Below are positions 39,005 to 49,278 of a stretch of 64,000 nt of DNA, piece after piece. The notes beneath the pieces were generated by a model. The model was not told where the DNA came from and made no database searches. It saw only the letters and a program-made list of their open reading frames with translations. A program made the position numbers and the translations under genes. Source of the DNA: Bartonella rattimassiliensis 15908 (GTDB lineage: Bacteria > Pseudomonadota > Alphaproteobacteria > Rhizobiales > Rhizobiaceae). Every line of letters begins with the position of its first letter. Within the stretch, counting starts at the first letter, position 1. Location: assembly GCF_000278215.1 (NCBI RefSeq), contig NZ_JH725064.1, forward strand, positions 243,587-307,586, read 5' to 3'.

Positions 39005-42000
39005 ATGAATGTGTTTCAACAAAAAGCATCAGAAACAAAAAACACCCGAGAGAAAATAGAACAAATCCTTTTTGCTCAAACCGATAAAGAAGATACTGCT
39101 TATTACGAGAATAAAGAGCTTCAAAAAGCCGCAGCCATAGCGGTGAAAGTTTTTAATCTCCATCAGACAGGAAAAAATACCATCTCCTTTGAACAAAATT
39201 TGACCCGTAATAACAGACCTATAACTGTTATCACGCTTGTCAATGATAACAAACCCTTCCTTCTCGATTCTATTTTAAATGTCTTCAATCAACACAAAAA
39301 CCATATTTATTTGATTGCTCACCCCATTCTTGATTGTGCTTCTGGAAAACGCATCAGTCTGATGCAAATTCATATTGAATCATTAAACAAACAGCAGGTG
39401 CAAAAACTTGAACAAGAACTCACCTTAGTTCTTGAACAAGTTAATATTGCTGTACAAGACTGGAAACCTATGCTTGAAGAAGTTGAAAAACATATTCATG
39501 CCTACCATATAAGTCTTCCCCCACACTACAAACAAGAAGGCGAAAAAGCTATCGAATTTCTTCACTGGCTAATAGATGATAATTTCATCTTTCTTGGTAT
39601 GCGCACTTATAACTTCATCAAAGACCAAAAGCCCCTAAAATCCTTTATAGCAAGTAACATTGAACTTGGTATACTTACGGATGCTTCTATTCATATTGTT
39701 GACGATGAAAGTATGAAAGAACCTCCTCAAGAAGTTTTATCCTTCATGGAAAGCGATAATCTGTTTATCGTGACAAAAGCTAACAGCCGCTCCAAAATTC
39801 ACCGTTCTGTTTGGCTCGATTATATTGGTCTTAAAATCTTTGATAAAGAAAACCAACTCTGTGGAGAATTACGTATTGTAGGGCTTTTTACCTCCTCAGC
39901 TTATACACGTTCTATTTTTCAAATACCTTTCTTAAAAGAAAAAGCCCAAACCATTATTCAACGTCTTGGACACAATCACGCCGATTATTCAGGAAAAGCA
40001 CTCATCAGTGTTTTAGAAACCTATCCAAGAGATGAAATGTTTCGTTCTGATGTTGATACATTGACAGAAAATATTAGACTTATTCTGCAATTAGATGAAC
40101 GTCCCCGTTTACGCGTTCTCGCCCACACTGATTCTTTTGGGCGTTTTGTCTCTATCCTTGTCTATGTCCCGCGCGACCAATACAGCAGCAGCCTACGTGA
40201 AAAAGTTGGCGAACATTTTGTTGAGCTCTATAAAGGCGATTTTTTTGAATCCTATCCGCTATTTTTAGAAAGCACCCTTATACGTGTCTATTACATCATC
40301 CATCGCAAAAGAAACGAAACAGTTCCCCTTTATGAACGTTCCACACTTGAACAACATGTCCGTTCGATTGCACGAAGTTGGGAAGATAGTGTTCAAGCCA
40401 TTGCTCTTACCCAGAAAGTAACAGAACAACAAACACGTTTAGCCTGCGCGTTTCCAAATCGCTATCGTGATTTATTTTCAGCTGAAGATGCGCTTAACGA
40501 TGCCGGACATATTCTGAATCTTCATGATAAAAAGCCCCTTTTCGTGACCTTTTATCACGCACAAAACAAAGAAAAACAGTGCATTTCTCTTCGACTTTTT
40601 CACCGCCATGAAGCACTAGCTCTTTCCAAACGTGTACCACTTCTTGAAAATATGGGATTTCGCGTTATTGCTGAACAAACTCTTGAATTACCAGATGGCA
40701 ATGGGCACTCTGTGTACCTTCATGATATGCAACTCGAAAGTATTTTCCAACTCTGTATCGATTTTGAAAAAGACGGTCAAAAACACGCTGAAACCTTTGA
40801 AGCCATTTGGGCACACAATACCGATAATGATGCCTTTAATGCCCTCACCCAAACAGCTGAGCTTGATTGGCATGAAATTGTTATTTTGCGGCATTATGGG
40901 CGCTATCTCCAACAAGCTGGAATTCCTTATTCGCAAGATCGCGTTGCTCAAACTTTAAATGCTTATCCTGACATTACCCAAGATCTTTATGCTTTATTTC
41001 ATTTAAAATTTCATCAAAGCCATCCAGAAAAAGAACGGGCAAGAAACCAACAGATCATTCAAAAGCGAATTGAAGAAAAATTACGGAAAGTATCTGGTTT
41101 AGATGATGATATCATCTTACGCCGTTATCGTAACCTTATCAATGCGAGTTTACGGACGAATGCCTTTACGCCTCTTTCTGATGGAAGTCCACGGCGTATT
41201 TTAGCCACCAAATTAAATCCGCGCCAAATTGAAGATTTGCCAGAACCACGCCCTTATCGAGAAATTTTTGTTTACGGACCAGAGGTTGAAGGGGTCCATT
41301 TGCGTTTTGGACCTATCGCTCGTGGCGGAATTCGTTGGTCAGATCGCGCATTAGATTATCGCACCGAAATCCTCAGTTTAGTCAAAGCACAACAAGTTAA
41401 AAATGCAGTTATTGTTCCTGCCGGTGCAAAAGGGGGATTTTATCCTCACCGCCTTCCTCAAACAAGTGATCGTGCTGTAATCATAGAAGCAGCACGACAA
41501 GCTTATACGGACTTTATCACGGCTTTGCTTTCCATTACAGACAACCTGATTAACGGCAAAATAAGTGCACCCCATAATGTTATTTGTCATGATGACCCTG
41601 ATCCCTATTTTGTTGTAGCAGCCGACAAAGGGACAGCGACATTTTCTGATACAGCCAACGCCATCAGCCAAACAAACCACTTTTGGCTCGATGATGCTTT
41701 TGCCTCTGGCGGCTCAGCAGGTTATGACCACAAAGAAATCGGGATTACAGCTAAAGGCGCATGGGAAGCCGTTAAAAGACATTTTCGAGAATTATTTAAT
41801 CACGATATTCAAACAATGCCCTTCACCTGCATCGGTGTCGGCGATATGTCTGGTGATGTTTTTGGTAATGGAATGCTCCTTTCCAAACAAACAAAATTGA
41901 TTGCTGCTTTTGATCACCGCGATATCTTTATTGATCCAGATCCAAACGTAGATGAAAGCTATGCAGAGCGTCTGCGTCTCTTCAACCTTCCTCGCTCAAG

Positions 42001-43720
42001 CTGGCAGGATTACGACAAAGCCAAATTATCAAAGGGCGGTGGTATCTTTTCACGAAACGAGAAAACTATTACTCTCTCACCCGAAGCTGCACAAGCCATT
42101 GGTTTTGAAAAGAAAACAGGTACACCCTTTGAAATTATCTCTGCTCTTCTCAAAGCGCCTGTTGATCTTTTATGGTTCGGCGGCATTGGTACTTATATAC
42201 GTGCTGCAACAGAAAGTGATGCCCAAGTAAGTGATCGTGCAAATGATGCAATACGCATTACCGGCGAACAAGTACGTGCAAAAATTATCGGCGAAGGAGC
42301 TAACCTTGGCATGACTCAACGTGGACGGATTGAATATGTCTCAAATGGTGGCCGATGCAATACAGATGCCATTGACAATTCTGCTGGCGTGAATTGTTCT
42401 GACATTGAAGTCAATCTTAAAATTGTTCTTGCATCAGCACTGCGTGCAAAAACACTAACCCGCAAAGAACGCAACAAACTCTTGAAAAAAATGACCCCTC
42501 AAGTCGAGCAACTCGTCTTGCGCAACAATTATTTACAACCCCTTGCTCTTTCTTTGGCTGAAAGCCAAAGCACTGCAGATTTGCCCTATCAAATACGTTT
42601 TATGCATGATTTAGAACAAAAAAAACTTCTAGATCGCAGAGTTGAAATGCTTCCTGATGAGCAAGTTTTACGGCAAAGAACAACTCAAGGAAAAGGTCTC
42701 TTCCGCCCAGAACTTGCCGTTATCTTGGCATACGCTAAATTAACCCTTAAAGAAGAAATTGCCCATAGTGCCATTGTCGATGATCACTATTTCAACACAG
42801 CTTTGCTGAACTATTTTCCAACCCAAATTCAAAAAAATTTTGAAAAAGAAATTATTAACCATCAATTGCGTCGTAATATTATCGCAACATTAATTGCTAA
42901 TGATATTGTAAACCGTGGAGGCCCTACTTTTGTTAATCAATTACACGATGTGACAGAACAAAAGGTTGAAAATATTATTCGCGTTTTCATTGCCATCCGC
43001 GATGGTTTTGAAATTTCTCAATTATCTGATCAAATTGATAAGCTAGATAATAAAATACCCGGTCTTATCCAAAACAAATTCTACGCAGTAATAACCCAAA
43101 TGCTCTTTGAAACAACCAATTGGGGTTTGCACAACCTGAATCTCTCACATCCATTAGACGAAATCGTAAAAACAATAAGGCAAGCCCGTAGTGTTATTGA
43201 AAAAGAGCTTATGCATTCTCACAACAACGATATTAATAAAAAAGTTGAAGAAAAAACGCTAAACTACAGCGAAAAAGGAGCACCAAAAGCATTAGCAAAA
43301 CAATTGGCTCTCTTGGAAGCAGCACCCATAATCTGTGATATCTCTTTGATTGCAAAACAAAACAACAGTGATCTTATTAAAACTGCAAGGATCTATTTTT
43401 CACTTGCGCAAATCATTCGTATGAACCGCATTAATGAAACTAGCCGAACAATTTCTATCCTAGATTATTATGATAGTATGGCTTTAAGCCAAGCCAAAGA
43501 AAATGTTTCTGAAAGCTTACGGAAAATCGTGACGAAAATTCTCAAAAATTATGGAAAGACAGAAGATCCTTTTGATGCTTGGAAAAAAACAGAAGAAAAT
43601 CATATTCATAATATCACAAACCGTATTCATGCACTTATTGAAAACGATCTCAATATTTCTCGTTTTACTTTTATAGCAGGATTAATTTCTCAACTTCAAA
43701 ATACTGGCTTTCAAACTTAA
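39005..43720 (+). CDS. gdhB: NAD-specific glutamate dehydrogenase (large type)
   Basis: A 1571-aa enzyme of the 180-kDa NAD-GDH class (GdhB of Streptomyces/Pseudomonas type), deaminating glutamate to 2-oxoglutarate. The N-terminal ACT-like regulatory part is at about 1-450. The catalytic domain is at about 750-1250, with GPIARGGIRWSDRALDYRTE, VKNAVIVPAGAKGGF containing the substrate-binding lysines, GVGDMSGDVFGNGML and the NAD-binding segment KIIGEGANLGMTQ. A helical C-terminal region follows. It is probably central for an organism living on amino acids. An AAAAGGGAGA purine stretch precedes the ATG. Confidence 0.95.
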   Translation: MNVFQQKASETKNTREKIEQILFAQTDKEDTAYYENKELQKAAAIAVKVFNLHQTGKNTISFEQNLTRNNRPITVITLVNDNKPFLLDSILNVFNQHKNHIYLIAHPILDCASGKRISLMQIHIESLNKQQVQKLEQELTLVLEQVNIAVQDWKPMLEEVEKHIHAYHISLPPHYKQEGEKAIEFLHWLIDDNFIFLGMRTYNFIKDQKPLKSFIASNIELGILTDASIHIVDDESMKEPPQEVLSFMESDNLFIVTKANSRSKIHRSVWLDYIGLKIFDKENQLCGELRIVGLFTSSAYTRSIFQIPFLKEKAQTIIQRLGHNHADYSGKALISVLETYPRDEMFRSDVDTLTENIRLILQLDERPRLRVLAHTDSFGRFVSILVYVPRDQYSSSLREKVGEHFVELYKGDFFESYPLFLESTLIRVYYIIHRKRNETVPLYERSTLEQHVRSIARSWEDSVQAIALTQKVTEQQTRLACAFPNRYRDLFSAEDALNDAGHILNLHDKKPLFVTFYHAQNKEKQCISLRLFHRHEALALSKRVPLLENMGFRVIAEQTLELPDGNGHSVYLHDMQLESIFQLCIDFEKDGQKHAETFEAIWAHNTDNDAFNALTQTAELDWHEIVILRHYGRYLQQAGIPYSQDRVAQTLNAYPDITQDLYALFHLKFHQSHPEKERARNQQIIQKRIEEKLRKVSGLDDDIILRRYRNLINASLRTNAFTPLSDGSPRRILATKLNPRQIEDLPEPRPYREIFVYGPEVEGVHLRFGPIARGGIRWSDRALDYRTEILSLVKAQQVKNAVIVPAGAKGGFYPHRLPQTSDRAVIIEAARQAYTDFITALLSITDNLINGKISAPHNVICHDDPDPYFVVAADKGTATFSDTANAISQTNHFWLDDAFASGGSAGYDHKEIGITAKGAWEAVKRHFRELFNHDIQTMPFTCIGVGDMSGDVFGNGMLLSKQTKLIAAFDHRDIFIDPDPNVDESYAERLRLFNLPRSSWQDYDKAKLSKGGGIFSRNEKTITLSPEAAQAIGFEKKTGTPFEIISALLKAPVDLLWFGGIGTYIRAATESDAQVSDRANDAIRITGEQVRAKIIGEGANLGMTQRGRIEYVSNGGRCNTDAIDNSAGVNCSDIEVNLKIVLASALRAKTLTRKERNKLLKKMTPQVEQLVLRNNYLQPLALSLAESQSTADLPYQIRFMHDLEQKKLLDRRVEMLPDEQVLRQRTTQGKGLFRPELAVILAYAKLTLKEEIAHSAIVDDHYFNTALLNYFPTQIQKNFEKEIINHQLRRNIIATLIANDIVNRGGPTFVNQLHDVTEQKVENIIRVFIAIRDGFEISQLSDQIDKLDNKIPGLIQNKFYAVITQMLFETTNWGLHNLNLSHPLDEIVKTIRQARSVIEKELMHSHNNDINKKVEEKTLNYSEKGAPKALAKQLALLEAAPIICDISLIAKQNNSDLIKTARIYFSLAQIIRMNRINETSRTISILDYYDSMALSQAKENVSESLRKIVTKILKNYGKTEDPFDAWKKTEENHIHNITNRIHALIENDLNISRFTFIAGLISQLQNTGFQT

Positions 43721-43767
43721 AAGCGGCAATCTATTGCTAACTATTGCTAAGTACAAAATTATCTAGT

Positions 43768-43830
43768 AAAAACTCCTGTTTTAGCTCTCTACAGCGAACC
43801 AATAAAAATAGAGCGGGAGTTTGCGTTTTT
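43768..43830 (+). terminator. Terminator after the glutamate dehydrogenase gene
   Basis: The stem arms AAACTCC (43770-43776) / GGAGTTT (43816-43822) and inner GCTCT (43784-43788) / AGAGC (43810-43814) are followed by GCGTTTTT. It lies about 50 bases after the stop. Confidence 0.75.
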
Positions 43831-43904
43831 CGACATCACCCCCCAAAGTAGAAATCCGGCGACTTATCACAACAGGGTTGTTTTTAACAACTTCAAGACA
43901 TAAA

Positions 43905-44168
43905 GCAAGGTTGATTTCTCAACTTTAAAATATAAACTTCCAAACTTAAAAGTAGTACAAAACAGCTAAGTTTTTGCGCCCATTCTATCCATCCATCGTT
44001 AATGAGTAAAGAAAGAGCAAGAACATTATCTTGCATTTTTATAAAAAATAATGCTTGAAATTATGGGATTGCGTAGGAAATAAGCGCTATAAAATGTCAA
44101 AGATCTTTATAGATTGAAAAAAAACAAGTTAAAATTTTACTGTCAAATATTCTTCATTATAAAAATAT
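43905..44168 (-). pseudogene. Decayed duplicate of the gdh/DUF2125 convergent 3' ends (part A)
   Basis: The first 45 or so bases repeat the end of the glutamate dehydrogenase gene (TTTCTCAACTT.AAAATA, CCAAACTTAAAAG), and the rest repeats the 3' end of the DUF2125 gene at 44905-45145. Shared landmarks are CCATTATTAATAAGCAAAGAAAG-like, GGAAATAAGCGCT and TGTCAAATAT.CTTCATTAT. It is interrupted at about 44168 by an integrase relic and resumes at about 44815. Confidence 0.8.
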
Positions 44169-44540
44169 AATCTATTGATCTACAATCATACTTGTATTAT
44201 TTTACATGTTGAAGGAGAATCACGATATCCTAAGTTTCTTTCAGTTTAAATTTGTTTATCTTAAATCAAGCATTTTTCCTTGCATACCGTAAATTGGAAA
44301 ACTATATGAAGAAAAACTAAAGGGATATAAAAAATATCTCTCATACCCTCTAAAAAAAACTTCTAATAAATCTTCTAAATGCAAGAAAATCATCATAATA
44401 TTAGGGAGATAGAATAATATAATGCCCCTAGCTCGCTTCTTTATACACCTAGAGATGGTAATGCATAAGAGATTTAATGTTAAATGAAAATATCGTCATG
44501 AAATGGGAAACGCTAAGAGGTATTTTTTTAATCAATGTAT
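44150..44540 (+). pseudogene. Integrase relic inserted in the duplicated DUF2125 end
   Basis: The upstream element is at 44170-44330 (CTATTGATCTACAATCAT, TATCCTAAG, TCAGTTTAAATTTG). The decayed coding part includes CGCTTCTTTATACACCTAGAGATGG-like sequence for the LLLHKRKDG segment, and CGTCATGAAATGGGAAACGCTAAGAG for RREMG.LR at about 44490-44520. 44541-44814 holds nothing recognisable. Confidence 0.55.
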
Positions 44541-44814
44541 GAATACGCAATACAAAATATATTATGTTTTACGGAGATAGCATAAGCCCATTAAAGAACA
44601 AAAGAAATAAAAGGATATGTATAACCTATTATTAAAAAAGCATAGCTGTAGATACTTCTGAAAAACATAAAATTGAACTTAAAAATGGATGTTAATTTTC
44701 CCCTTTAAAACTTTATATGCTTTTCCAGTAAAACTATTTATCTGTTTCAAAGGTAACCTCCAAACAGATATATGCGATATGCTTTATCCATACATAAAAA
44801 AAGCTTAACAAATA

Positions 44815-44890
44815 CGCACCGTTCTCCCTATATGCAAAACCAATCACCCTACTTTAAAAGTCCATTTTTTCCATACAAACGCTATTGCTA
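44815..44890 (-). pseudogene. Decayed duplicate of DUF2125 (part B)
   Basis: Aligns with 45170-45240 of the intact gene (CCCTATATGCAAAACCAATCACC against CCCGTATGAAAGACAAACTCACC-like, then TTTAA.AGTCCA.TTTT.CCATA). It continues the copy begun at 43905-44168 and ends just before the intact gene's stop. Confidence 0.6.
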
Positions 44891-44904
44891 GCTTCCTCTC
44901 AAAC

Positions 44905-46068
44905 CTAAAGTGGTGCAAGACGACCAAGCTTTAAAAAACCTAATTTGACCCACCCATTATTAATAAGCAAAGAAAGAACAGGAGCGCCATCTGCATTTTT
45001 AGGAAGAGCACTCAAAATAAAAAATAACGCTTGAAGATTATTGGCCTGCGTGGGAAATAAGCGCTGTAGAGTGTCAAGAAGCTTCATCGGCTGAACATGG
45101 ACAAGTTCAAATTTTGCTGTCAAATATCCTTCATTATCAAAAGAAAAAGGTCCACTAATACGTACCGCTCCTCCCGTATGAAAGACAAACTCACCATGCT
45201 TTAACAGTCCACTTTTCCCATATAATCTCTGTTGCCAACTTTTTCCTTCATTTTCAGAAAGAAGAGAGACATCATTTAAAATCCATTGCAAATTACCATC
45301 AATTTTAGGAACATCCACAAAAGAAGATGTAAAAAGCAGAGAAGCATCAAAACCATCAAAAGTTATATGTCCTGAGAAATGATTCTCGTCATGTTTAAGA
45401 TCAAGTCGGAAAAATTCTACCGTTATTTTTTGAAAGGCATCTTTAGGCTCTAATGGTTGAATAGTTACATCATGTGTATTTTGCAAAGATAACTGATCTT
45501 CGACATTCTCTCGTGTCGTTTTTTTATCTACCACTTGTCCCCCTAATGCTTCTTGAAGCTTTTGATCTTCAAGGGAAGAGGAAAAAACAGAAATTTCAAG
45601 CCCTTCAGCTATAAACTTCAATGTATTACCCATTTTCCAATAAGGTTCGTTTTCAATCGCCAAATTGCGCCAACGGGATACTATGGAAGTTTTTCCAGAA
45701 AAAACAATCGATGCAGGCGAATGAACATTAAACTCTATCAAATAAGGTGAATAAACTGGTGCACCAGCTGTCAATCGCCCTGTCGATAAGGAAACCCCAT
45801 GTAAAGGCCAAGAAAATTGAAATTTATCACACTCAATACCGACACGTAAAGGATAACCATTCTTGTGCACATTTTCACATATCATCGCCATATTATGGGA
45901 AGATACTTTTGCAAATATATCAGAAACATAGCCTTCTATCTTACGTGAAAAAAAAAACCAAAATGCGCTATACATAAATATTAGAACAAGACACAAAAGC
46001 CCACACATTAAATAGCTCAAAGAAAAACTTTTTCGTCCTGATGGTAATTGAGAGGATTTAGACAACAT
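44905..46068 (-). CDS. DUF2125 domain-containing protein
   Basis: A 387-aa protein with an N-terminal membrane anchor (about 20-42) and a long periplasmic region of beta-strand character. Segments ENVHKNGYPLRVGIECDKF, SPYLIEFNVHSPASIVF and LLINNGWVKLGFLKLGRLAPL agree with the DUF2125 family of alphaproteobacteria, whose function is unknown. A role in envelope maintenance is only a guess. It is convergent with the glutamate dehydrogenase gene. Its 3' end has been duplicated and partly destroyed downstream. Confidence 0.8.
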   Translation of the reverse strand: MLSKSSQLPSGRKSFSLSYLMCGLLCLVLIFMYSAFWFFFSRKIEGYVSDIFAKVSSHNMAMICENVHKNGYPLRVGIECDKFQFSWPLHGVSLSTGRLTAGAPVYSPYLIEFNVHSPASIVFSGKTSIVSRWRNLAIENEPYWKMGNTLKFIAEGLEISVFSSSLEDQKLQEALGGQVVDKKTTRENVEDQLSLQNTHDVTIQPLEPKDAFQKITVEFFRLDLKHDENHFSGHITFDGFDASLLFTSSFVDVPKIDGNLQWILNDVSLLSENEGKSWQQRLYGKSGLLKHGEFVFHTGGAVRISGPFSFDNEGYLTAKFELVHVQPMKLLDTLQRLFPTQANNLQALFFILSALPKNADGAPVLSLLINNGWVKLGFLKLGRLAPL

Positions 46069-46379
46069 TAAAAATTTCTTTATCTCTTAACTTTCTCGCC
46101 GCCTTAAAAAGAACAAAGATCCTTAACCCTTACTAATCTGTAAACAATCAAACTTCTCATCTAGCGAATTTTATCTGTTGACCACTTCATTAAGCTCATA
46201 TATTTCGTTCTAAAGTACAGGATGTTATACGTTCAACAAGCAAGATTTTTTTAAGAAAACCCATTAAATCCTCTAACAAAAAACACTTCATGTGTAAAGT
46301 TTTACATGCATTCTCTCTCTACCTTAAACGATGCTATATAGAGTTGATCCTCATGTAAAACAAAAAACCATTGGGTTGC
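46069..46379. other. Spacer with dispersed motif
   Basis: No gene. 46118-46160 (CTTAACCCTTACTAATCTG, then TAAACAATCAAAC) resembles 6607-6650 and more weakly 51990-52022. A DUF2125 promoter is expected near the left end. None was assigned. Confidence 0.35.
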
Positions 46380-46770
46380 TAATTCACGGACTTGTTTTAA
46401 AGAAACATCTCTCAAGGCACCCCAACCCATTTCACGACGGCATCCATGAAAAATATAATGGTAAATCTATTACGCACCATCATCTTTACACTTATTAAGA
46501 AGCAGGCTGGCCCTACCATTATATTTGCCAGCTTCCAATGTTACAATAGCCCTTGCATTAAAACGGTTCATAAGAGCCATTTTTAGTCCTTTCTTATACA
46601 AATTTGATCCACACGCTCATTCCACTTATGACGTGCAAGCGAATAGTTTTGATTGATTAAGGATAAACAGGTTTGAAATGAGAGAATCTTACGTTATTCG
46701 GGGTTCTAATTCAATATGAATAATGCTAAATTATCATTATAAATCAATATACTGTCATTTTACAGCACAA
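46380..46770 (-). pseudogene. Best-preserved integrase 5'-end relic (DUF4102-type)
   Basis: Reading the minus strand from about 46587 gives MALMNRFNARAIVTLEAGKY, then NGRASLLLNKCKDDGA, two stops, IYHYIFHGCRREMGWGALRD, VSLKQVRELATQW. This is the DUF4102 arm-type DNA-binding domain at the N-terminus of P4-like tyrosine integrases. The catalytic domain is absent. The upstream element (46620-46770 on this strand) contains CGTAAGATTCTCTCATTTCAA and AATCAATCAAAACTATTCGC. This copy served as the reference for recognising the others. Confidence 0.8.
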
Positions 46771-46803
46771 CAGGGATGATAATGAATATTGTGTCTCTCA
46801 CGC

Positions 46804-47550
46804 TTACACAGGTACGGTTGGTGTACAAAAAATCTGTCGTAATGCACCTTCAAACCATTGGCTCAAAGCTCGATCATAGATTAAACGACCTTTTAAATGT
46901 GCATAAGCAGGTTGAGCACCTTTTTCAGTCAATTTATGTGCCGAATGTACGACCAAACGACGCATCATAGCACGTGTAAATTCAGCATGAAATTGCAACC
47001 CCCATGCATTATTTCCATAACGAAAAGCTTGTGTAGGATATGTATGTCCTGTTGCCAAAAGCATTGCTTCTTTTGGTAAATCATAAATACCTTCATCATG
47101 GAAATGGTAGACCATTTCTGGCCAATTCATCAATTCCTTCCCTTGTGGGGTTGCTTCTAGTGGATACCAGCCCACTTCAACAGTGCCATCACTTCTTGTA
47201 GCAACGCGCGCACCTAAATTTCGCGCTAACATTTGTGCTCCAAGACAAATACCCAAAAACGGCTTATTTTCCTTTAGCGACAACGAAATCCAATCAACTT
47301 CTTCCCCAATATAAGCTTCGCTGTCATTCACACTCATCTGCCCTCCTAAAATAACGACGCCGGCATAATGCTTTAATGTATCGGGAAGTTTTTGTCCCAA
47401 AATAGGACGATAAACATCAATGACAAAACCATTTTGTTGTAAAAATTTTCCCAAACGACCCGTATAGGTGGAGCGCCGATGAATAATAACAGCAATCCTT
47501 GGTTTGTTATTTTTTTTCTTTTTACTAAGACACCTTTGATTTAAAAACAT
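46804..47550 (-). CDS. Class I glutamine amidotransferase-like protein
   Basis: A 248-aa protein with the GATase1 triad: Cys102 in LGICLGAQML, and His188 and Glu190 in GLQFHAEF. The VVILGGQMSVND segment contributes the oxyanion strand. It resembles stand-alone GMP synthase-like amidotransferases (YfeJ/GuaA-N-like), whose acceptor is not known. It is not GuaA itself because the ATPase and dimerisation domains are absent. The gene lies downstream of hemY in the same orientation, about 145 bases away. Confidence 0.85.
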   Translation of the reverse strand: MFLNQRCLSKKKKNNKPRIAVIIHRRSTYTGRLGKFLQQNGFVIDVYRPILGQKLPDTLKHYAGVVILGGQMSVNDSEAYIGEEVDWISLSLKENKPFLGICLGAQMLARNLGARVATRSDGTVEVGWYPLEATPQGKELMNWPEMVYHFHDEGIYDLPKEAMLLATGHTYPTQAFRYGNNAWGLQFHAEFTRAMMRRLVVHSAHKLTEKGAQPAYAHLKGRLIYDRALSQWFEGALRQIFCTPTVPV

Positions 47551-47695
47551 TTTTTAATCAATCGCCTCTACAAGCCAAGCAAAATTTCATTTTTTAAGCA
47601 TAAGAGAATATTTTATTGGACAAGGGTTAACGATAATTTTTTTTATACTAATTTTCTCTTCCGAACAAACATTCATATTATCATATTGATGCAAT

Positions 47696-49267
47696 TTAAA
47701 ATAAACGAAATTTTTTACTTGATAAAAACGTTCCTTCTTTTTCTGTTTTAACCCCTGGATCATCAACATTTAAGTGAGTCTGGTTGAATATTTTTACATT
47801 TTGTTCTTTTATATCTTTTTTCTCCACCTGCGTATTCCGCAAAAAAGAATTATCTATAAGCGTTAATTTTTCAATCTTCTTATCTTCAACATCCTTACTT
47901 TTTTCCACAACGTTCTCTTTATCCTCTTTATCTTCTTTTTTCGGCACAATATTGACCGCCTCTAATGTGAGAGAAGATACATGGGGAGGCGTTTTCCATT
48001 CAAAACAGCCCAAACGTCCACTAATTGGAGAAACAGCTGACCAAGAAGAAAAAATAACACCATCACACATCCATACTGGATCACGTTCAGCACGAAGTGC
48101 TAAAGAAAGCCATTGACGCACAGCACCTTGATTGTTTCCCTGTGCCTCTTCAATATCTGCCAATAATAAATAAACACTCTCCCGTTGATGATACTTCAAT
48201 GCCTTTTGTGCCTGCTCTTTTGCTAATACTGTTTCACCAGCATCCAAAGCTGCTTTTGCAATAAGGAAAATCGATTCAAATGCATTTTTATTGTAAGAAG
48301 CAAGTGTTTTAGCCCTTTTCAATCGTCCAATAGCTCCTTCTTCTTTTTCAAGATAAAGCGTTCCCAAGTCAGGATGAGGATCCTTTTGCCAAGCCGCTAT
48401 AATCATTTTATCCGCTTTACGTGTTTCGTTTAATTTATAAAGGATATCAGCAGCAATAACGGTTATTGGAACAAAATCCGGCGCCAATTTATGGGCTTTC
48501 AAGATAGCTGTACGCGCTTGTACAGGATGTGTATCAAACAGATGAAGTGCCTGTCCACCCAACAATAAAACCTGTATATGCAGACGCTCTGGTGTTGAAC
48601 GAACAGAACGCGGTAGAGCTTTTTGCGCTCTTTCAAAAACAGTAAGTGCCTTATCCCATTCACCCTCAGCACTTAACCGATCAAGCGCCGCCTGATGCGC
48701 CCATAAAAGTGTCGGCGATAAAGTCAATGCCTCTTCGGCATATTGTTGCGCTGCCTCATAAGCCTTACTCTTCATCGCTTCACGAAACAAACCGTAAAGT
48801 CCAACCAATTTTGTAGGCTCTTCCTTTCTCATTTCCTCGTAAAGACCGATGGCGCGAACAGTATTATTTTGTAAAGACAAAGTTTGTGCTTGTAAAAATT
48901 TTATTAATGGCTCTTGTTCTCCAGCAAGATATTTAGAAACCTGTGCTTCCATTTTTTGCGCTGCCATACCATCACCAGCAAAAGTTGCAAGAATCCCCTT
49001 TGAAAGAGCTTCATAACCACGCTTTTGATGGCGTTTATAAAAATAATTGGAAAGAGCCCTAGGTATGGAAAAAAAGAAAGATAATAACCACCACACAAGC
49101 CCCAGCGTTGCAAAAAACAAAATAAGCACACTTAACACTGTAATCAATGAAGCAGAAAATCTTAAATGCAAAAATGTGAGGACAAAAATACCATTGTGAC
49201 TAGCAACCCACCCGGAAATTAAACCGAAGATACAAACAACAAAAATATAAATAAAAACACGTATCAT
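47696..49267 (-). CDS. hemY: HemY-like TPR membrane protein
   Basis: A 523-aa protein with two N-terminal membrane helices (about 4-24 and 40-65), the HemY_N region including SIPRALSNYFYKRHQKRGYEAL, then tetratricopeptide repeats to about 400. A charged Glu/Lys/Asp-rich tail follows. HemY-type proteins sit next to haem biosynthesis genes but their molecular role is not settled. It is downstream of the mitofilin-like gene with 11 bases between. The tail after residue 420 is low complexity and probably disordered. Confidence 0.9.
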   Translation of the reverse strand: MIRVFIYIFVVCIFGLISGWVASHNGIFVLTFLHLRFSASLITVLSVLILFFATLGLVWWLLSFFFSIPRALSNYFYKRHQKRGYEALSKGILATFAGDGMAAQKMEAQVSKYLAGEQEPLIKFLQAQTLSLQNNTVRAIGLYEEMRKEEPTKLVGLYGLFREAMKSKAYEAAQQYAEEALTLSPTLLWAHQAALDRLSAEGEWDKALTVFERAQKALPRSVRSTPERLHIQVLLLGGQALHLFDTHPVQARTAILKAHKLAPDFVPITVIAADILYKLNETRKADKMIIAAWQKDPHPDLGTLYLEKEEGAIGRLKRAKTLASYNKNAFESIFLIAKAALDAGETVLAKEQAQKALKYHQRESVYLLLADIEEAQGNNQGAVRQWLSLALRAERDPVWMCDGVIFSSWSAVSPISGRLGCFEWKTPPHVSSLTLEAVNIVPKKEDKEDKENVVEKSKDVEDKKIEKLTLIDNSFLRNTQVEKKDIKEQNVKIFNQTHLNVDDPGVKTEKEGTFLSSKKFRLF

Positions 49268-49278
49268 TTGGAGCCCAT

